A DNA stretch of 64,000 nt from Pezizomycotina sp. ARF18. Taxonomy: Eukaryota; Ascomycota. Below are positions 23,791 to 37,137 of the stretch, piece by piece. Where the stretch lies: positions 66,714 to 130,713 of the forward strand of contig AZLU01000112.1 in assembly GCA_002224055.1 (NCBI GenBank), read 5' to 3'. The notes beneath the pieces were generated by a model, which was given only the letters and a program-made list of their open reading frames with translations, searched no databases and was not told the origin of the DNA. Each line of letters opens with the position of its first letter. Position 1 is the stretch's first letter. A program made the translations under genes and the position numbers.

Positions 23791-25198
23791 CTTTGGCGAT
23801 TTGCCATTGAGGTGGGGAAACGGTTTGCTGGTGCTTTCTGTGAGACTGAGGTTTGCTGTACGATAGATAGTAAAAGGGATTCAGGGTCGACAATCCTGAG
23901 ACCTGAAGTTCAAGTGCAGTTGCTATCGAAGTGGATAGAGGTAAAGTACTTGAGTAGGTAGTGTTTGTCTTTTTGCAGTTCCTGGTTGTTTGAATATGTG
24001 AAGAGAGTGGAGAGATTCTTTCTACACTGGTAAGGAATTTTAAGATCAAAAAATTGCTTAAATCCTCAAGTGGAAGTATCTGAGTTTTTTTTTTTTTTTT
24101 TTTTTTTTTGGCTTGATCAATTGAAGTCGTAGTAGTACTTGTTTGCCTTGAACGAAATTTCACTACTTACTCACTTAATAATTTAGCTTCCTTCGCGATG
24201 TTTTCTAAGCATGGTATTACAAGTATATATTCTTAAATATAAACTTGTCGCTTCGCCAGTCTTGGTTAACTACATGTCTATATGCCTCTGAAAGCATTTC
24301 GTAAGGAGATACATATAGTGTTTTGGCCCATAGCGGCCTTGGATCACTGCCATGAGTTCTTCTCAGAGACTATTGTTTATAAACCGAATCTATCCAATTT
24401 GTAGAGGAGGTTACGATCGAATATCCTCCAGATTTAGTGCTGTGTAAACTGGAGGTTACATTAACAGCCAGCTAGCCATTTCGTAACAGGGTCAAAGATC
24501 CCTTGACATTTTATTAGAACATCCGCAGAATAACATGCTGCATAGGCGTTTGTGTGGTGCGACTACTCCTCGAGGAGGTAGAACTCATCTAGTAAACGTT
24601 TTTAGCTGATATAAATTCTAACTTATTCGATTTTACCCTAGCTATCATTAGAGAGATAAACGGTCCATATAAGGAGGGCGAATTTACACAATGAAAAGAA
24701 TGGAAGTAGTGAAAAACAAACGCAAACATTGATACATTCAACATCGCTCCTTTCCTTGTATAGTAGTAATGACACTCTCAAGTCTTTCAAAAACCCTATA
24801 TTTGTTCCTTAAAGCACCCGTCTCGTTACACCAGACCGAAAAATGTAATAATCAATTAAAGAGCAGGAAAGACAAAGGGAAGACAAGTAAAAGAACCGCG
24901 AAAAAAATGTCTAATCAACAAAAAGGTGTATATCATGCATGCTACTGTACTAGTATAGTGGCTTTTATTTTTGATGGTTTTTCCCTTTTCTGAATTTTTT
25001 TTGTCTCTTTAATTTCTCTATAATGTTCCCATATATATTTATATAAGTTTGTATCAAAAGGCCTTATACTTCTTCCTTTCGGTTTATCCTAATCCAGAGG
25101 TAATATGCAGTGAACAACAGTAACAGTATTATTATTATTGTTGTTGAGTGTGGAACAGATGAAGAAACCTGACCAGCAATCCAAATAAGCTGCTAAAT
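23791..25198. other. Intergenic region between GW-repeat gene and STE23
   Basis: AT-rich and without a recognisable gene. A T tract of about 23 lies at 24086-24108, upstream of the GW-repeat gene, and an ATT/GTT microsatellite at about 25128-25146 lies in the 3' flank of STE23. Confidence 0.55.
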
Positions 25199-28100
25199 TT
25201 AGCGCGTACTCGAACCGGAACCTGAGGAGGCGGTGGGCATCTCAATAGCCCGCTTTTTCAAAAGCTTCGCCTCAGACTCTTCCATCTCGCTAAGATCCCG
25301 CCGGCTTCGGACCACGGCTCAAGGTCATGGAAGACTTCCAACCGCTAACGTCATCGATGTAGATGCGAGATTTATCGTCCCTAGCAGTCGTAGAATCTCC
25401 TCCATAGCCTTGAGTTGCGGGAGCAGCTGGTCCATAGCTACCTTGCCTTGGTCGACAACGTCCTTGATGCATCGTCTTAACACCCTTCTCTTTGAGATAA
25501 TTGCTAACTTCCTTCGTCAAAGCATCCGTAGAACGGATATCCACGGATCCAAAGCGCTTCTGGACCTCTTCAATGGTGGGAGGCGGCGAAACCGCTGTGC
25601 GAAGAACTGCAAAATGGCTTGGTAGATTTGGTCATCCGCCGAGGTCGCCGGCTCGGAGCTCTTCTTGGCCACTGACTTTGAGATGCACGGAGAGCTTTGC
25701 CGCCGCGGAGACTTGGGAGAAATGTACGTTTCGTAGAACTCCTTCATATCAGTCTGGTGAGGCTCTTGATATTCTCTACGTCATGGTCAATTTGCAGGAA
25801 ATCATACTGCTCGCTGCCACATGCCACCACAGCCTACTTGACTCCTGGTTAAGGTTCTTTAAGCTTTCTAAGAGTTTGGTGAGGACGCTCTGCTTGTGCT
25901 TCTCGAAGGCCTCTTCCGTCATTCCCAGTCAAGGGACAGGAATGCCTCGATTCGCTTCTCAAGGTATTCGCAAGAACGTTCTGACTGAATGAGGACCCTG
26001 TAGCCCATGGTGGTAGACTGCATCAATGTTCCAGTGAAAACGACGTAGCCTAGTTGTTCCTTCGTGCGTAACTGATCGAAAGCGCGCCTGTGATAAAGTA
26101 GAGATTTATGGTAAGGAACGGGATTCCAAGAGCAGCGAATCTACGATAGAACGGATCGAAACAAAGTACTCACTCATGTGTAATCTGGCTCCAAAGCAGA
26201 AGTCGTGCCTTATTTCCCTGTTCTCGTTACTCCCCAGGTGAAGCATATACTCGATTGCATTGTTCACGTTCTTCGTATCCTTGAGGTCCCTCTCGTATGT
26301 GTAGTTAAATCCTTCGGGCAGCAGGACACAGCGACGTAGGAACCACTCAGACCTGGTAGCGTGACAGGCTTCAGAATAGTTTGAATCTGGTGAAGCAAAT
26401 TCAAAGAATCCTAGAATGAGAAAAGACTTAGTTCGTGCTCAGTTTCTGGAGCGGATATATCGATACAAAACATACCTCTTTGTAGAGATTTCCATGAACT
26501 AGTCCTTCGATCTCAAACTTCCTAATCCTGTTCCACAATCTCGAACCTCCTCGACACCAGACAATTTTCTAGCTCGGCAAGAACCTCGTCATTAAGCCAT
26601 TTCTTTTCGCCAGCAGCCACCTCATGAACTCCGGACCATGAGGTACGGAGTACCGAGCTCCCAATTTTTGTAAGCTCGCACGAGCTTCTCCTTTAGAACA
26701 TCCCACCGTCCTCTTTAACCTCTAGCTCCCTCATGGCCTGCAGAACCTTAACAAGTAGAACGGACATCTTGTCATTGTATCCTCCAATCTCGAGATCGAA
26801 GCCAAGCATATTCGGCGCAAGATGGTAATAAAGACCGGCTATTTCGGCATCATAGGAGTATTCGTGTAGTGCATCTTTTACAAGTTCGCAAAACATGCGC
26901 GAAATGGCGTAGTCGCGAGGAGTCGCGTATACTCTTGGAGTTCGCAGCGTGAAATAGACATTCGCTTTTGGAGCCCAGAACGTGTCATCCTTCTTGAACC
27001 AAAGCCGGACATCTGGGCTATTCCTCAGGAGAGCCGGAACCTTCTGCTTAACGGGCACCTCCTTCCGGACAACTTCAAAGTTTGTGGGATGAACGGATTG
27101 GGATGTGGCAGGAAAAGTCCTTCAGGCCCGTCGATTTTGATATCGAAGTTCGGGATCGGCTTGCCCTCGAAAGCGGCCTTGAGCATCTTTATGTCCTCTT
27201 CTGGGATGTCCTCGATGGTATATTCAGTCCCGTACCAGCGCTCCTTGTGTGTCCACTCACGGCCCTCCGGTAGTTCGGGGGTGGTAATTGCCAGGCGGAA
27301 TTTTTCCGGGTGGAAATATTGCAACGCCTCTTGAATGATCGCTGCGTCGAACTTGCGGATTTTATTATCTGACAAGAGGAACTCTCTTGGGAGTTCTTGC
27401 TGCATAGTGTTTGCCATGCCACTTGCGAAGCTGCCCGCGTTGGTGCTCTTCTGCTTGTACTTGAACTCAACCTCGGTCATAGCCATTAACTCTTTGACAA
27501 CCCATTCCTGGGGTGGTGTGTTTCGCAAAATATGGATGTACCTAAAGAGTAGAGCAGTGACTTGTGGAATCTTCTTGATCCCTTGCGTGGTAAGGCGAAT
27601 TGAGACCTGGAAAACACCGCATCCACCACATATACGCATCTGTCCAGCGGAAAGCGACGTGGCAAGCCCTGCAGATCGAAGAACAGATAGGATTGAGCCA
27701 GGGCCTTCATGGCCAATGAGGTGCCCGATATATCGAGACGGTTGTGTGTCATAGAGCGGGTCTTCATCCATGAAGGGAATGTATACGTAAGGGAACGGGT
27801 TTCCATGACTGGTTTTGAGTAGTATTGTTTCTGCAGCGAAGTTAGATTATATTGCACCTTCCAGCACTGGCTAAATGTAAAAATAGGCCTAGGGAACTTA
27901 TTTACCATCAATTCATTACTCGTCAGCGGGTGACCTTCGAAAGCAGGAACAGGCAAGTCTTTGTTCTTGATATCAGAGAATAGTTCTACAACCCATTTCT
28001 CCAGTTCGTCCAGTGATTCTATAGATATGATGACAATAAGAGTTAGCTTTGCTCTTCCAAAAGATCGTATTATTTTTCTTCCTAGATTGATCTTGCAAAA

Positions 28101-29040
28101 TTTCAAGCCGAGGGTACACATATCGGATATAGAGAAAATACATACCTCGACCCAACACAACTAATTTCATTAAATTTCCAGAGTAAAATCGTTCGTGAAA
28201 TTTCACAAATCTTTCCCTTACATCGACGCCTTGGCTTTTAGGCGAGTCCCTGAGGTCTCAAGGTTTCCAGTGCTGAATTTGCTCCATGGATGCTTCGGGT
28301 TACTGAGAGCTTTGCTTAGCTGATAATTCCGGTAAACATCTTGCTGGATGTTCTTCTTGTGCTCAGAATCGACAGCGTTCAGCTCCCTGTCAAGCCGTTG
28401 GGGTCGAACAGAGGTGCAATGAAAAATTGAGAAAAGCGGTCCAGAGCGCCGTACAAGTTTTGGTGACCGATTTCGAAATAATAATTTGTAGATAGGGATG
28501 ATGTATAGGCGTTTGATGAACCGGAGTGATGGGCAAGGTACGCCATATAATCATTCTCACCAGGATACTGTTTAACGTAAGGGAAGATAGAGAATTATTT
28601 CATGTATTAGCATATCTAGTTAACTTTCTGACAATTTTAATGTTGAACGGAAAGGAGAGAACACGTCGTCATCGTCTCCACGAAATTCCACAATCGTGAT
28701 AAGTCTTTCATAACGGCTATGATCTGCCCAAAAAAAAAAAAGGGGGGGGGGGGGAAAGGTGGGGGGAATATATTATACCTTCTCTGTCCCTAAGAACAAA
28801 ACATGCTCAACGGCATGAGCCTGGCCAGGTAATTCTACATCATCACACATGCTGCCAACCTTACGTCCAACGCCGCTGAAGATTTGTCGGTTTGAGCATC
28901 ATGAACTATTAGCACTTCAACCTTATTGGGCAGACGGATGACACGGTATTGTCTGTCATCGAGCAAGGGCTTTTCGAGATCTTCCGTAACAACGACAACA
29001 TTCCCTTCCCGCGGCGGGGAAGCTTTTTCACCGGAGCCAT
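25199..29040 (-). CDS. STE23: Ste23 / insulin-degrading enzyme M16 zinc metallopeptidase
   Basis: A large M16A peptidase; in yeast the homologue processes a-factor, and in animals it is insulin-degrading enzyme. From the N-terminus: [35 protein letters not shown], then the inverted zinc motif HAVEH (H-x-x-E-H, about 28815-28830) in [16 protein letters not shown]. An intron follows at 28568-28778, then [20 protein letters not shown] and TNYYFEIG. Middle and C-terminal parts include [38 protein letters not shown] and [13 protein letters not shown], ending [13 protein letters not shown] at 25199. Several introns and frame jumps interrupt it. The start is uncertain: 29040 is the nearest Met before the conserved block, but that Met is in another frame. 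A 146-codon frame farther upstream (29198-29635) could be a leader exon or chance. Confidence 0.92.
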
Positions 29041-29821
29041 TTTGGAGCTTGAGATAGAGCCAACCGATGCGACGGTAGAAAAGGGCTTCCAGTATTTGAA
29101 TGGCGATGAGCACACGGGAGCTCGAAGGGAACCTGGATTCAAGCAAAAAGGGTACTGTTGGCTGAGCGCGTTGCAGACTCCAGGAACTGGACTAAGGTTA
29201 TGGCGGTAAGAGATTTTGTTTCTGTTTGAAAACAGAGAGCCTCCGCCGTCGATGCCTGTCCTTTGTAATTTCTTTCGCTACCGATACCGTCTTCCCGGAC
29301 AGCGAACTGCTTCTCGAAGGTGTAGCCGCCGCTGCTTTGCCAATTATTCTCGTTTTGATGGAATTATCAAGCTTCTGATTGGGGATGTTTCCGCTTTCCC
29401 GTTCCTCAAGCGAAGGGTAGTGATGAACTCTATCGTTTTCCGAATCCGTGAATGTGATAGCGAGTGGGAAGCGAAGGTCCGGGTTGCCGAGGCCGTAGTG
29501 CAGATGAGCAAGGGCGGAGGTATGGGAGGAAAGAGAAGGAGACGAGGACGGGGATGCTATGAAAGAAGCAGCTACTGTCCTGGGGCTGCCAAGGAAACAG
29601 CGACTGCCGCCGAGGTGGAAAACGGCTTTTGCCAATTTGGAAATCAGACCTCGTGTCAGGAAATCCTTGAGCCGTCGTCGTCGTTTCTCAGGCAGAGAAT
29701 CGCGGTTCTCTTGTTGGCGATGGATGGCGTTGACGTTGTTGTTGCTGGAATGATTCTTATTACTACTATAGCTCCAGGCTGAAAAAATTCGTTGAGGTAA
29801 TGCTAGTTAGTAGTGGGAATA

Positions 29822-29858
<37 letters not shown>
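29822..29858. repeat. (AAT)n microsatellite
   Basis: About twelve uninterrupted AAT units. Confidence 0.95.
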
Positions 29859-30023
29859 GCGTTGTCTTTTATTAAGGTGGGTCGTCGGACTAGACCTTTT
29901 TTCTGGGAGAAGTGACGGTGATTCCTTCCCGAGCTGATAAAAAAGTTTAAAAGCACGACAATTAGGAAAGAAGAAGAATAATAATCAATAATAAAGAGAA
30001 AAAGGAAGACAAAGAATTCAAAC

Positions 30024-30051
30024 CACAACAACAACAACAACAACAACAACA
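30024..30051. repeat. (AAC)n microsatellite
   Basis: About nine CAA/AAC units, followed by AATAATT. Confidence 0.95.
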
Positions 30052-30310
30052 ATAATTATAGACCGAAGAAGAAGAAGAATACGATGGTGACGAGGATGAA
30101 GAGAATAGTAGTAACAACTATTACAAAGATACTAACAATTACAGCAACTGCAGCGATGTACCCTGTCTCGCGTTCCTTCGAGCTTTACAAGGGCTTTCGG
30201 GAATGGAAATAACGACAGCAACAGCACCGGCAACGAAGGGTGGAACGGGTTGGTCGGTGGCAGGTTCTTTCTGACGACGGAAGGGATTCGACGGAATAGG
30301 TGTCGTGTAC

Positions 30311-30311
<1 letters not shown>

Positions 30312-30357
<46 letters not shown>
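30312..30357. repeat. (TTA)n microsatellite
   Basis: About fifteen uninterrupted TTA units. This is the third trinucleotide array within 540 bp. Confidence 0.95.
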
Positions 30358-30358
<1 letters not shown>

Positions 30359-33300
30359 ATGTTCTCGCTGTTATTTGCTTCTTATTTCTTTTCTTCCACT
30401 AACGAAGCCAGCCTGACAGAATGTCTTTTTCTTGTTCTAGTGACGAAGTGAATAATATCGAAGAATTCAAGCCGCAAGGAGCAACCAAGAAGTAGCGGGG
30501 AACAAAAGCGAATTGGCAACAAGAACAAAACAGCAAGGAAGTTAGAAGAGTACTTGGAAGAAATGTCTTAGAAACCAATACCCCGTGAGTAAACCTGTCT
30601 GTCGTCCTTGTTTTTTTTTTTTTTTTTTTTTTTTTTCTTTAGGCTGACAGGCCTGTTTTTGAAGTGGGTTTGATGAGAAAGTTCTCCCCGGCTTGCTTTT
30701 GCAGTAGCTGCTAGCTAGCTAGCGCTTTCCGCGAGATAAATGTTTATTATTGCTTTACTCTTCTAATTAAGCTCGAGTTAGCGACACTAGGTTACTATCG
30801 GATGATCATACGATCGTGAGCGAGGAATTACCAAATTTCCTTAGCGTTGCGGTGGGGAAGCAGAGAGACAAAAATGTAAGAATGGGAAAAAAAAAAAAAA
30901 AAAAAAAAAAAGGGAATAGCAGTATGGGAGAAAAGAGCCTCGGAAAGGGCTAAGACCTTCAGATCAACGATCTACTAGACGGTTCTCCGCTTATGCAACG
31001 CCTCTTATTATCCAGCATTGACCACCTCTGCGAGCTGCGTCTGGATGGGAGGAATTATGGGACGACAGCTGCCATTAAATACTAATTACATCTTTAAAGA
31101 AAAGTTGGGCTTGAAAGGAAAAAGTAGTATCGTCCTAAAAAAATCCTCGTGTTCAGTAGTTCTTTTTCTTTCTTTTCTTTTCTTTTTTTCTCTTTCACTC
31201 TACTCTTCTCTTCGTGAGTCGAGCGCAGCTTTTTTTTGGAAAGTGAGAGAAAGAAAAATCGACAATGATGAAAGCAAAGCGCAGTTGGTTACTAAAAAAG
31301 ATAGCTGCTACATGCTTCATTTCTGCATCAAAGGCGCAGGCTGCAGTTGAACCAAACCACTTCCACCTACAGTTCCAAGTAAATTTAAGCACAAAGAAGG
31401 CAGTGGTGCGGGGTTCCAGTCCATTGGGCGCTAACGTGACAATTGGAGTCTTTTTTTTTTTTTTTTTTCGGAATATTACAGGTTTCCCAGAATTCCGACC
31501 AACCAAAGAAAATCAAGAAAAGAAAGCACAGGCCATGTTTTCATCTGCATTAGGAGACCTGGAAATGGTTTTTCCCACCTCCCCACTTTGCAGGTTCGCT
31601 TCGACAGCCTCAAATATGATCATATCGGAGGCGGCGTGTCGCGTGTGCGTGGAAGCAACGACTCGTCTTCCAAGACGTCTCAAATATGAAGTTTTATTTG
31701 AGCCAGCCCATCTTAAAGCAGCCATCATCTCTGCAACAGCGTTGCACGCAGCATGCTCTTAGGCAAGGGGCTCAAAACTTGGTTACTGCTATTCAGTGCA
31801 GTTTCCTTCTGCTATAGACCACAAGCGTAAAAGAGAGATGGAGGAAATAAAGGTGCTGCATTTGTGTAATGTCCGGTGCGTCTCGTTACGATTATCGCAA
31901 ATGGAGCCGAGCTTATCTACCGGCGAGAAGAAGCTCACCCCGCCTACTACATGCAAGGCGAGGATTCGCTTTGGAATACATCCCGAAGCCGTGGATTAAA
32001 AATTAATTCTTTTTCCTTTTTCCCTTCTCTTTCTTTTTTCCTTTTTTTCGTCTTAAAAAAATATTACTGGTCACTGGGTCTACGTTCTGGAATAACCACC
32101 ATCGATTCGCTCGGTTTTCTTCCTTTCCTTTTTGAGGACAACGATGAGGCCGAGATAGGACGCGAATAACCCGTGCTAATTTATCCCTCGTACTCCGTAC
32201 TTGGAGTCTGATTGAGAGAGCATCGAAACTGAGCACAGAATAACTTGATTTCCAACCTACAAATATGCTTTTCAAACCAACATTGGCTAGCTGAAAAGAA
32301 ATGCTTCCTTGAGGTATTTAGAGTACACTCCCTGTAGATTGTACTGCTTTCCGACCTTCCGCGGGTTTTTTAATTTGATCACTACAGGACAGAATCCTAG
32401 CCAGTGCATTTGCGTTTTGGCTCTGGCATCCGAAGCAATCAAAGGTCTATCATGACAGACAACCGCGCCGAAGCAGAAATAACCCTAGAAATTTAACCCC
32501 CACACCGAGCGTCTCTTGAAATCGTTGCTCCAACTTTGTTTCGCAGCGACAGCCTCGGTGTTTACCAAAGGCTAAGGAGAAGCACTGGAGATAATATGCC
32601 TGCTCCTCGCGGTTATCTGGATTGCTATCAAGTCGACTTTTTTTTTTTTATTAGAAAGTAAATTTCTATGAGGAGGGCCACGACATTACAAGCAATGTTT
32701 GCAAAAAGCTGGGAAACTCTTACCGACATGAAGCTATGTCTCAGACAAGAAAAATGCCGACGATGTACTTTCAGATTTCTCCCTCAATCACAGACTCGCG
32801 ACGTCAATCTACTTTTCAATTTCCACGCGTACTCAAGCAGGCGCAGCCACAGGAATTCGGCGGTGTGCTAGACTTGTTATTTTCGCACCACGGCTATACT
32901 GTCCATCTTCTAGCTTGCTTTCGCATTTTTTCTTGGACTAGCTGCAGATTTTCGTTCGATCTCGCGTGAGACGGAAAACGGATAATCCGAGCCTATTCTC
33001 TCCACATTTTAAGTAGAAGCACTAATTTTAAATCTCTGCATCTACAAAGTACTCAAGTAGATCCTATCACAAAAAGACCCTCCCTTTTTTTCTCTTTTGC
33101 TAAATCGACATGACTTTCTAGATCTTGTTTCAGCTGTTGGATACCTTTTTTATCTAAAAAACAAACTTTTGCGTCAAAATCGATATTCGCATTCCTTTAT
33201 CATTCGTGAGTAAGTTTAGAAAAAGAGGCGTTGCTAACGATTACATGTGAGTTGACGCCGACGTAAGTACAAAAAGAACAAATACCCCCCGCATGACGTT

Positions 33301-34500
33301 TAGAAAAGAATCTTCAGCCGAAGCATTTTTCGCATTCCTTCAGCTGGGGTTTCAATCCTTCCTGTCAAAGCCCCGGGAATTACGTGCTAGATCGGTACGC
33401 CGATGGGTGCCTGATCTATGAATCGGTTAATGTTTAAATCTGAGACCGATATCGCTCTGCTTGCTCGTTTCACATGAAAAAGAATCCTGGAGTTAATGGT
33501 CCACTCAGCTCAGAAATATTTACAACACGGGAGGATCGCGGATGAGGATAACTTCCCCCCACAATTCGTATTTCGGTTCATGATAGCTTTTACAGCTATT
33601 AGCTCCGGAAGTGCTGCAGGGTTAGAAGTTGATTACTAGCTTCTCGATGGCATTCGCGATCGGTTCTTTAGACATAGTTCATTTGATTTTTATTTTAATT
33701 TTTTATTTTAAAATGTATATCACTCATTCGATATTCACTCGATCTGCGAGTTGACAGAGGTTGTGACACTCCGCTTCGACTTCCATCCTGGTAAACGAGA
33801 ACATAAAGAACGGGGAACTTGCCGTAAAGCATCTATACTTCAACATGAGATGCTATTGTCCCGCTTTAATAATCGCTTTTGTGGACAAAGTACAAGTCAT
33901 GCAGTATACTTTAGGTCTATAGAATCAATTGCTATAGGTTACACATCTTGTGCGTCTATCTATGATATAACTTCTACGAGCGCCTCGATGATAACGATTC
34001 GTCGAATCATACAGAAGAATGACATACTTTTCATTTTATTAAAAAATTTCGCCGCGCGAGTGCATATACAATGGCTGCTTTGAATAGAATACTATCTTTC
34101 GTTCAAATTCTTCATCTGCTTAGATTATGCAAAGCCTTGATAGCTACTCCATTCCATGAAGGCTAGACCTTTTTTGAGCAAATTATACAATCATCTTGAC
34201 TACTGCTTTCGAAGCTTTGCATTGAAAAATGTAATCTTTTAGAATTACCTATTACTTTTTTTTGATAGAGACTTTTACTCTCAGTATACCTCTACCGAGC
34301 AACCATTTGCATAAGGTAATGAATGAGGAAGAATGCGACAAACTGAAAAAGAACCAGTAATAGAATACAACGACAGAAAGCGGAAAAACTACTTGTTCAC
34401 CGGGACAAAAAACCTAGAAACCTTAAGGGACCAGAAACAAAAAAAAAAACAAGGCAAAAAGGCAAAAAACATCAAAGGACTTATAGTATTATTTCTTTTT

Positions 34501-35699
34501 CTACCTCTTGAGTCGCTTGCGCCTGGCCTCGTTCTCGTCCTCTTCGCTGTCGCTACCGCTGCCTGACAGTTCAATGTCTACACGCTTTATGCCGGAGTTC
34601 TTGCTGCCGCCGACGCCACCATCGTCGTCTTCCTCGTCTGCGTTTTCTTCGTCGATGTCGACCTCGAGCATCTCGCTCCCGGACTCCGAGCCGTCTTCGT
34701 CGTCACTAGCGTCCGATTGGCCCTCTTCGTTGAGAGCTTCAACTGTAAAAGCAAAATGAAATTGTTAGGAAATGATACTCCCTCTTACTAACCTACAGAA
34801 TCGAAAATACGGAATGCTGTGGAAACTTACTAAAGTACTTAACGGCATTGGGAAGATATCGTCGGCAATAGTGTACGCGAGCTCATCGCCGTGGCTCATC
34901 AGGTCATCGTCTTCCTCCTCCTCCTCATCTTCTTCATCATCGCCGTCGTCTCCGGCGGATCTACCGACGCGGCCCCTCCACGCGAACCAAGAGAAGAAGC
35001 TCGGCTGCGCGCCTCCGCTCCTGTCCGCCAGCGATGGCTTCTTCTTCTTATCCGCAGCAACAGAAGAAGAACTCGCCTTCCCTTTCCCTTTATCCTGACC
35101 GTTCGCACCTTCACCTTCGCTCTTAAATTTCTCCCACGCGCGGTCCGTCTCGCCGTTCGTCAGATCCTTCCCTGTCTTCCACGTAATCTTAACAGGATCC
35201 GATACGATCCCGCTCCACTCGTTCTCGACCACCTTCCAACGGAAACTCTTCGTCAACGTTTCCTCGTCGAACCACTCACCCGCCTTTTCCGAAAAGGTAA
35301 ACGAGATGTCAAAATCGCGCGGCTCCTTTTCGGATGGGGCGTGTTGACGTCGACGTTCTTGAGGTAGTTTAATAACGCGGTATCCTGCGGCGCGACGAAG
35401 GATTCGAATTCGGGCCGTAGGTGTCCAGGATCGTCGGCCAGAAGGTTGGATCGTGGCGGCGATCTCGTGGCGCTTTTTGTACAGCGGTTCTGTGAGCTGG
35501 AATTGTTTTTTCACTGTTGTTTTTGTTAGTAAAGATGAGGTTGAAATGAAGGTGATGGGAGGTTTTGGTCGGTTGTGCGCATACTCAATTCTACCTCAGC
35601 CTTCTCGAATTCGAGCTCGAGATCACCGAGCTTCCCGAGCGCAGCAGCTTGGAGGAAGTCTTCTTCGGATTCGACGAGGTCGGGAGGAGGAGAGGCCAT
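34501..35699 (-). CDS. NAP-family histone chaperone (Vps75/SET-like)
   Basis: A nucleosome-assembly-protein-fold histone chaperone, closest in appearance to Vps75/SET. It starts MASPPPDLVESEEDFLQAA, with the helix LGDLELEFEKAEVE before intron 35514-35584 and KKQFQLTEPLYKKRHEIAA after it. FWPTILDTYGPEFESF and ALLNYLKNVDV are the family's earmuff region. FTFSEKAGEWFDEETLTKSF, SGIVSDPVKITWKTGKDL and SFFSWFAW are the core strands. Intron 34743-34830 follows. The acidic C-terminus (runs of D/E with a basic KR end) is typical of histone chaperones. Yeast Vps75 works with the Rtt109 acetyltransferase; that partnership is family knowledge only. Frame jumps lie near 35430 and 35350. Confidence 0.8.
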
Positions 35700-36319
35700 C
35701 GTGAACTACGTTAATCGAAAAGGTGATACTGCTAGTCCTTTGATAGAAAAAGGCAAAGGAGATGTAAGAGCAACTGGCGATAGGATTTGGCTTAGTAGTA
35801 GAGAGGAAAAAGGTTGTTGGTGAGAGAGGGAAAGGAGAATTTTTTCTTCGGATAAAAAGCTTTTACAGAGTTTGTCTTATAGTTTCGAGCCTGTCCGATG
35901 GGGAAATTTTTCTGAGCAGCCTTGTCCTTTTCCTTTTCCTGGCGGCTTAAAAAAATTGTCGCGCGAACGCAAGAATTACGGCAATAATAATAATAAAAAA
36001 AAAAAAAAAAAGGGCACGCCAATGTCAATTAATGAAGCCAGTCCGATTTGCAATTATTGGATAAGTGGACCTCCACGGATCTTGTAGCATCTTGTCACGG
36101 ATAAATTGCTCCTCAATTGATCGACTGAGATTATTTCCCTTCTTTTTTTAAAGGTATAAAGGTATACTAGTATATTCTTGTTTTATAGATTATTCACAAT
36201 AATGATATTTACGTGGTAATAAGGATTTCCTAGCTCCGAAGGAAAAGAGATAAATGCTGCTGTAAGGACAAAAAAAAAACGGAACGAAACGAAAGGGAAC
36301 ACAAATATATACTGAAGCT
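35700..36319. other. Intergenic region between NAP-type gene and NDUFS6
   Basis: AT-rich; contains A tracts near 35997-36011 and 36270. No gene recognised. Confidence 0.6.
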
Positions 36320-37137
36320 TTAATCTGCTATGGGATAATCAGGATTACTCTTGATTACCTCTTCCTTGTGGTGTAAATTCGCCTACAATTGAAGATGATT
36401 AAACGAATGTAAGCTTTAATCAACCAAGAGTAATATCCTGGGGTAAAGATTTTGCGGGGAGAGGGAAGACATACGTATGGCAGACCGCAGTATCCACAGG
36501 GGACGACCGTAGGCTTATCGACGTTGATGAATATCTTCGGATGACCCAATGGACCGCCACCTATACCCCACACAGTAATTTCCGTTAATATATGACTCCC
36601 CAATGCTTCCTTTTTTCAGTCTTACAAATCTGCTGAACATACCTCCATCGCAAACCGCCACTCTTCCCGGAATGAACCTCACGGGCTGCTCGTGGATGAG
36701 CTCAATAGCTGCCATCGGCCGCGGCTAAACCAAAAAATCAACAACAAAAAAATCCGTCAGCTCTCAAAGCTCCAATGGCTCAAAAACAATTCCTATGGAT
36801 TACGGGAAAATTCCCACCTGCATAGTAAGATCCGTCTGCTCGAACCTAGGCCCGACCATAGCGTCCTTCCTCGCCCTCTGGCTCCTGGACCACGTCAGTG
36901 CCCTGTTCGGCGCCTGGTTACTCCGGATAGCTAGATCCGTTAGGGGTCCTTGGTCCTTGACGTCGACGGGGGTGGACCTGGCTTCGGCTATGGCGGTCGG
37001 CGGTTCCGCGGGCTTCTTCGTCTCGTCGGCATTCGCGGGGGTTGTCGATACGGGACGGAGAACGAGCGGGATGCAGTAGCGAGGGCGGCGGGTGTTACAC
37101 CCCGCGATGGTGTTAGTCTGCCTGCTAGCCGGAGCAT
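36320..37137 (-). CDS. Mitochondrial complex I subunit, NDUFS6 / 13-kDa zinc-finger type
   Basis: A matrix-side subunit of NADH:ubiquinone oxidoreductase carrying the CHCC zinc site. The start at 37137 gives MLRLAGRLTPSRGVTP, an Arg/Ser/Ala-rich, acid-free presequence. Then come PVSTTPANADETKKPAEPP, SQRARKDAMVGPRFEQTDL and, after intron 36725-36817, PMAAIELIHEQPVRFIPGR and VAVCDGG. After intron 36561-36642 comes GHPKIFINVDKPTVVPCGYC, and after intron 36383-36474 ANLHHKEEV. The Cys (VCDGG), His (GHPKIFI) and C-x2-C (CGYC) residues are all present. One frame jump lies near 37040, after the presequence. It is divergent from MPP6 with 329 bp between the starts. Confidence 0.9.

Larger units (their letters stand above)
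29041..34500. other. Gene-poor region with clustered trinucleotide repeats
   Basis: I can support no gene in 5.5 kb. The left part (29.8-30.4 kb) holds three trinucleotide arrays. Homopolymers lie at 30611-30636 (T26) and about 30887-30911 (A). A palindromic CTAGCTAGCTAG run occurs near 30710-30722. Frames around 31265-31762 (+) and 31195-31506 (-) cross a T tract and show no domain. The stretch 31.8-34.3 kb contains only short frames. Confidence 0.5.

Noticed and set aside
29198-29635. Minus-strand 146-codon frame as a mitochondrial leader of STE23
   Set aside because: It is Ser/Arg-rich but acidic residues are common, it is not in frame with the peptidase and no clear donor site joins them; a plus-strand frame overlaps it.
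31195-31762. Opposed frames of 103 and 165 codons
   Set aside because: Both cross a T tract, neither has a recognisable motif, and neither has flanking splice or start context.
33300-33400. B-box-like GGTTTCAATCC suggesting a tRNA gene
   Set aside because: No A box at the right distance, and no cloverleaf stems can be paired.
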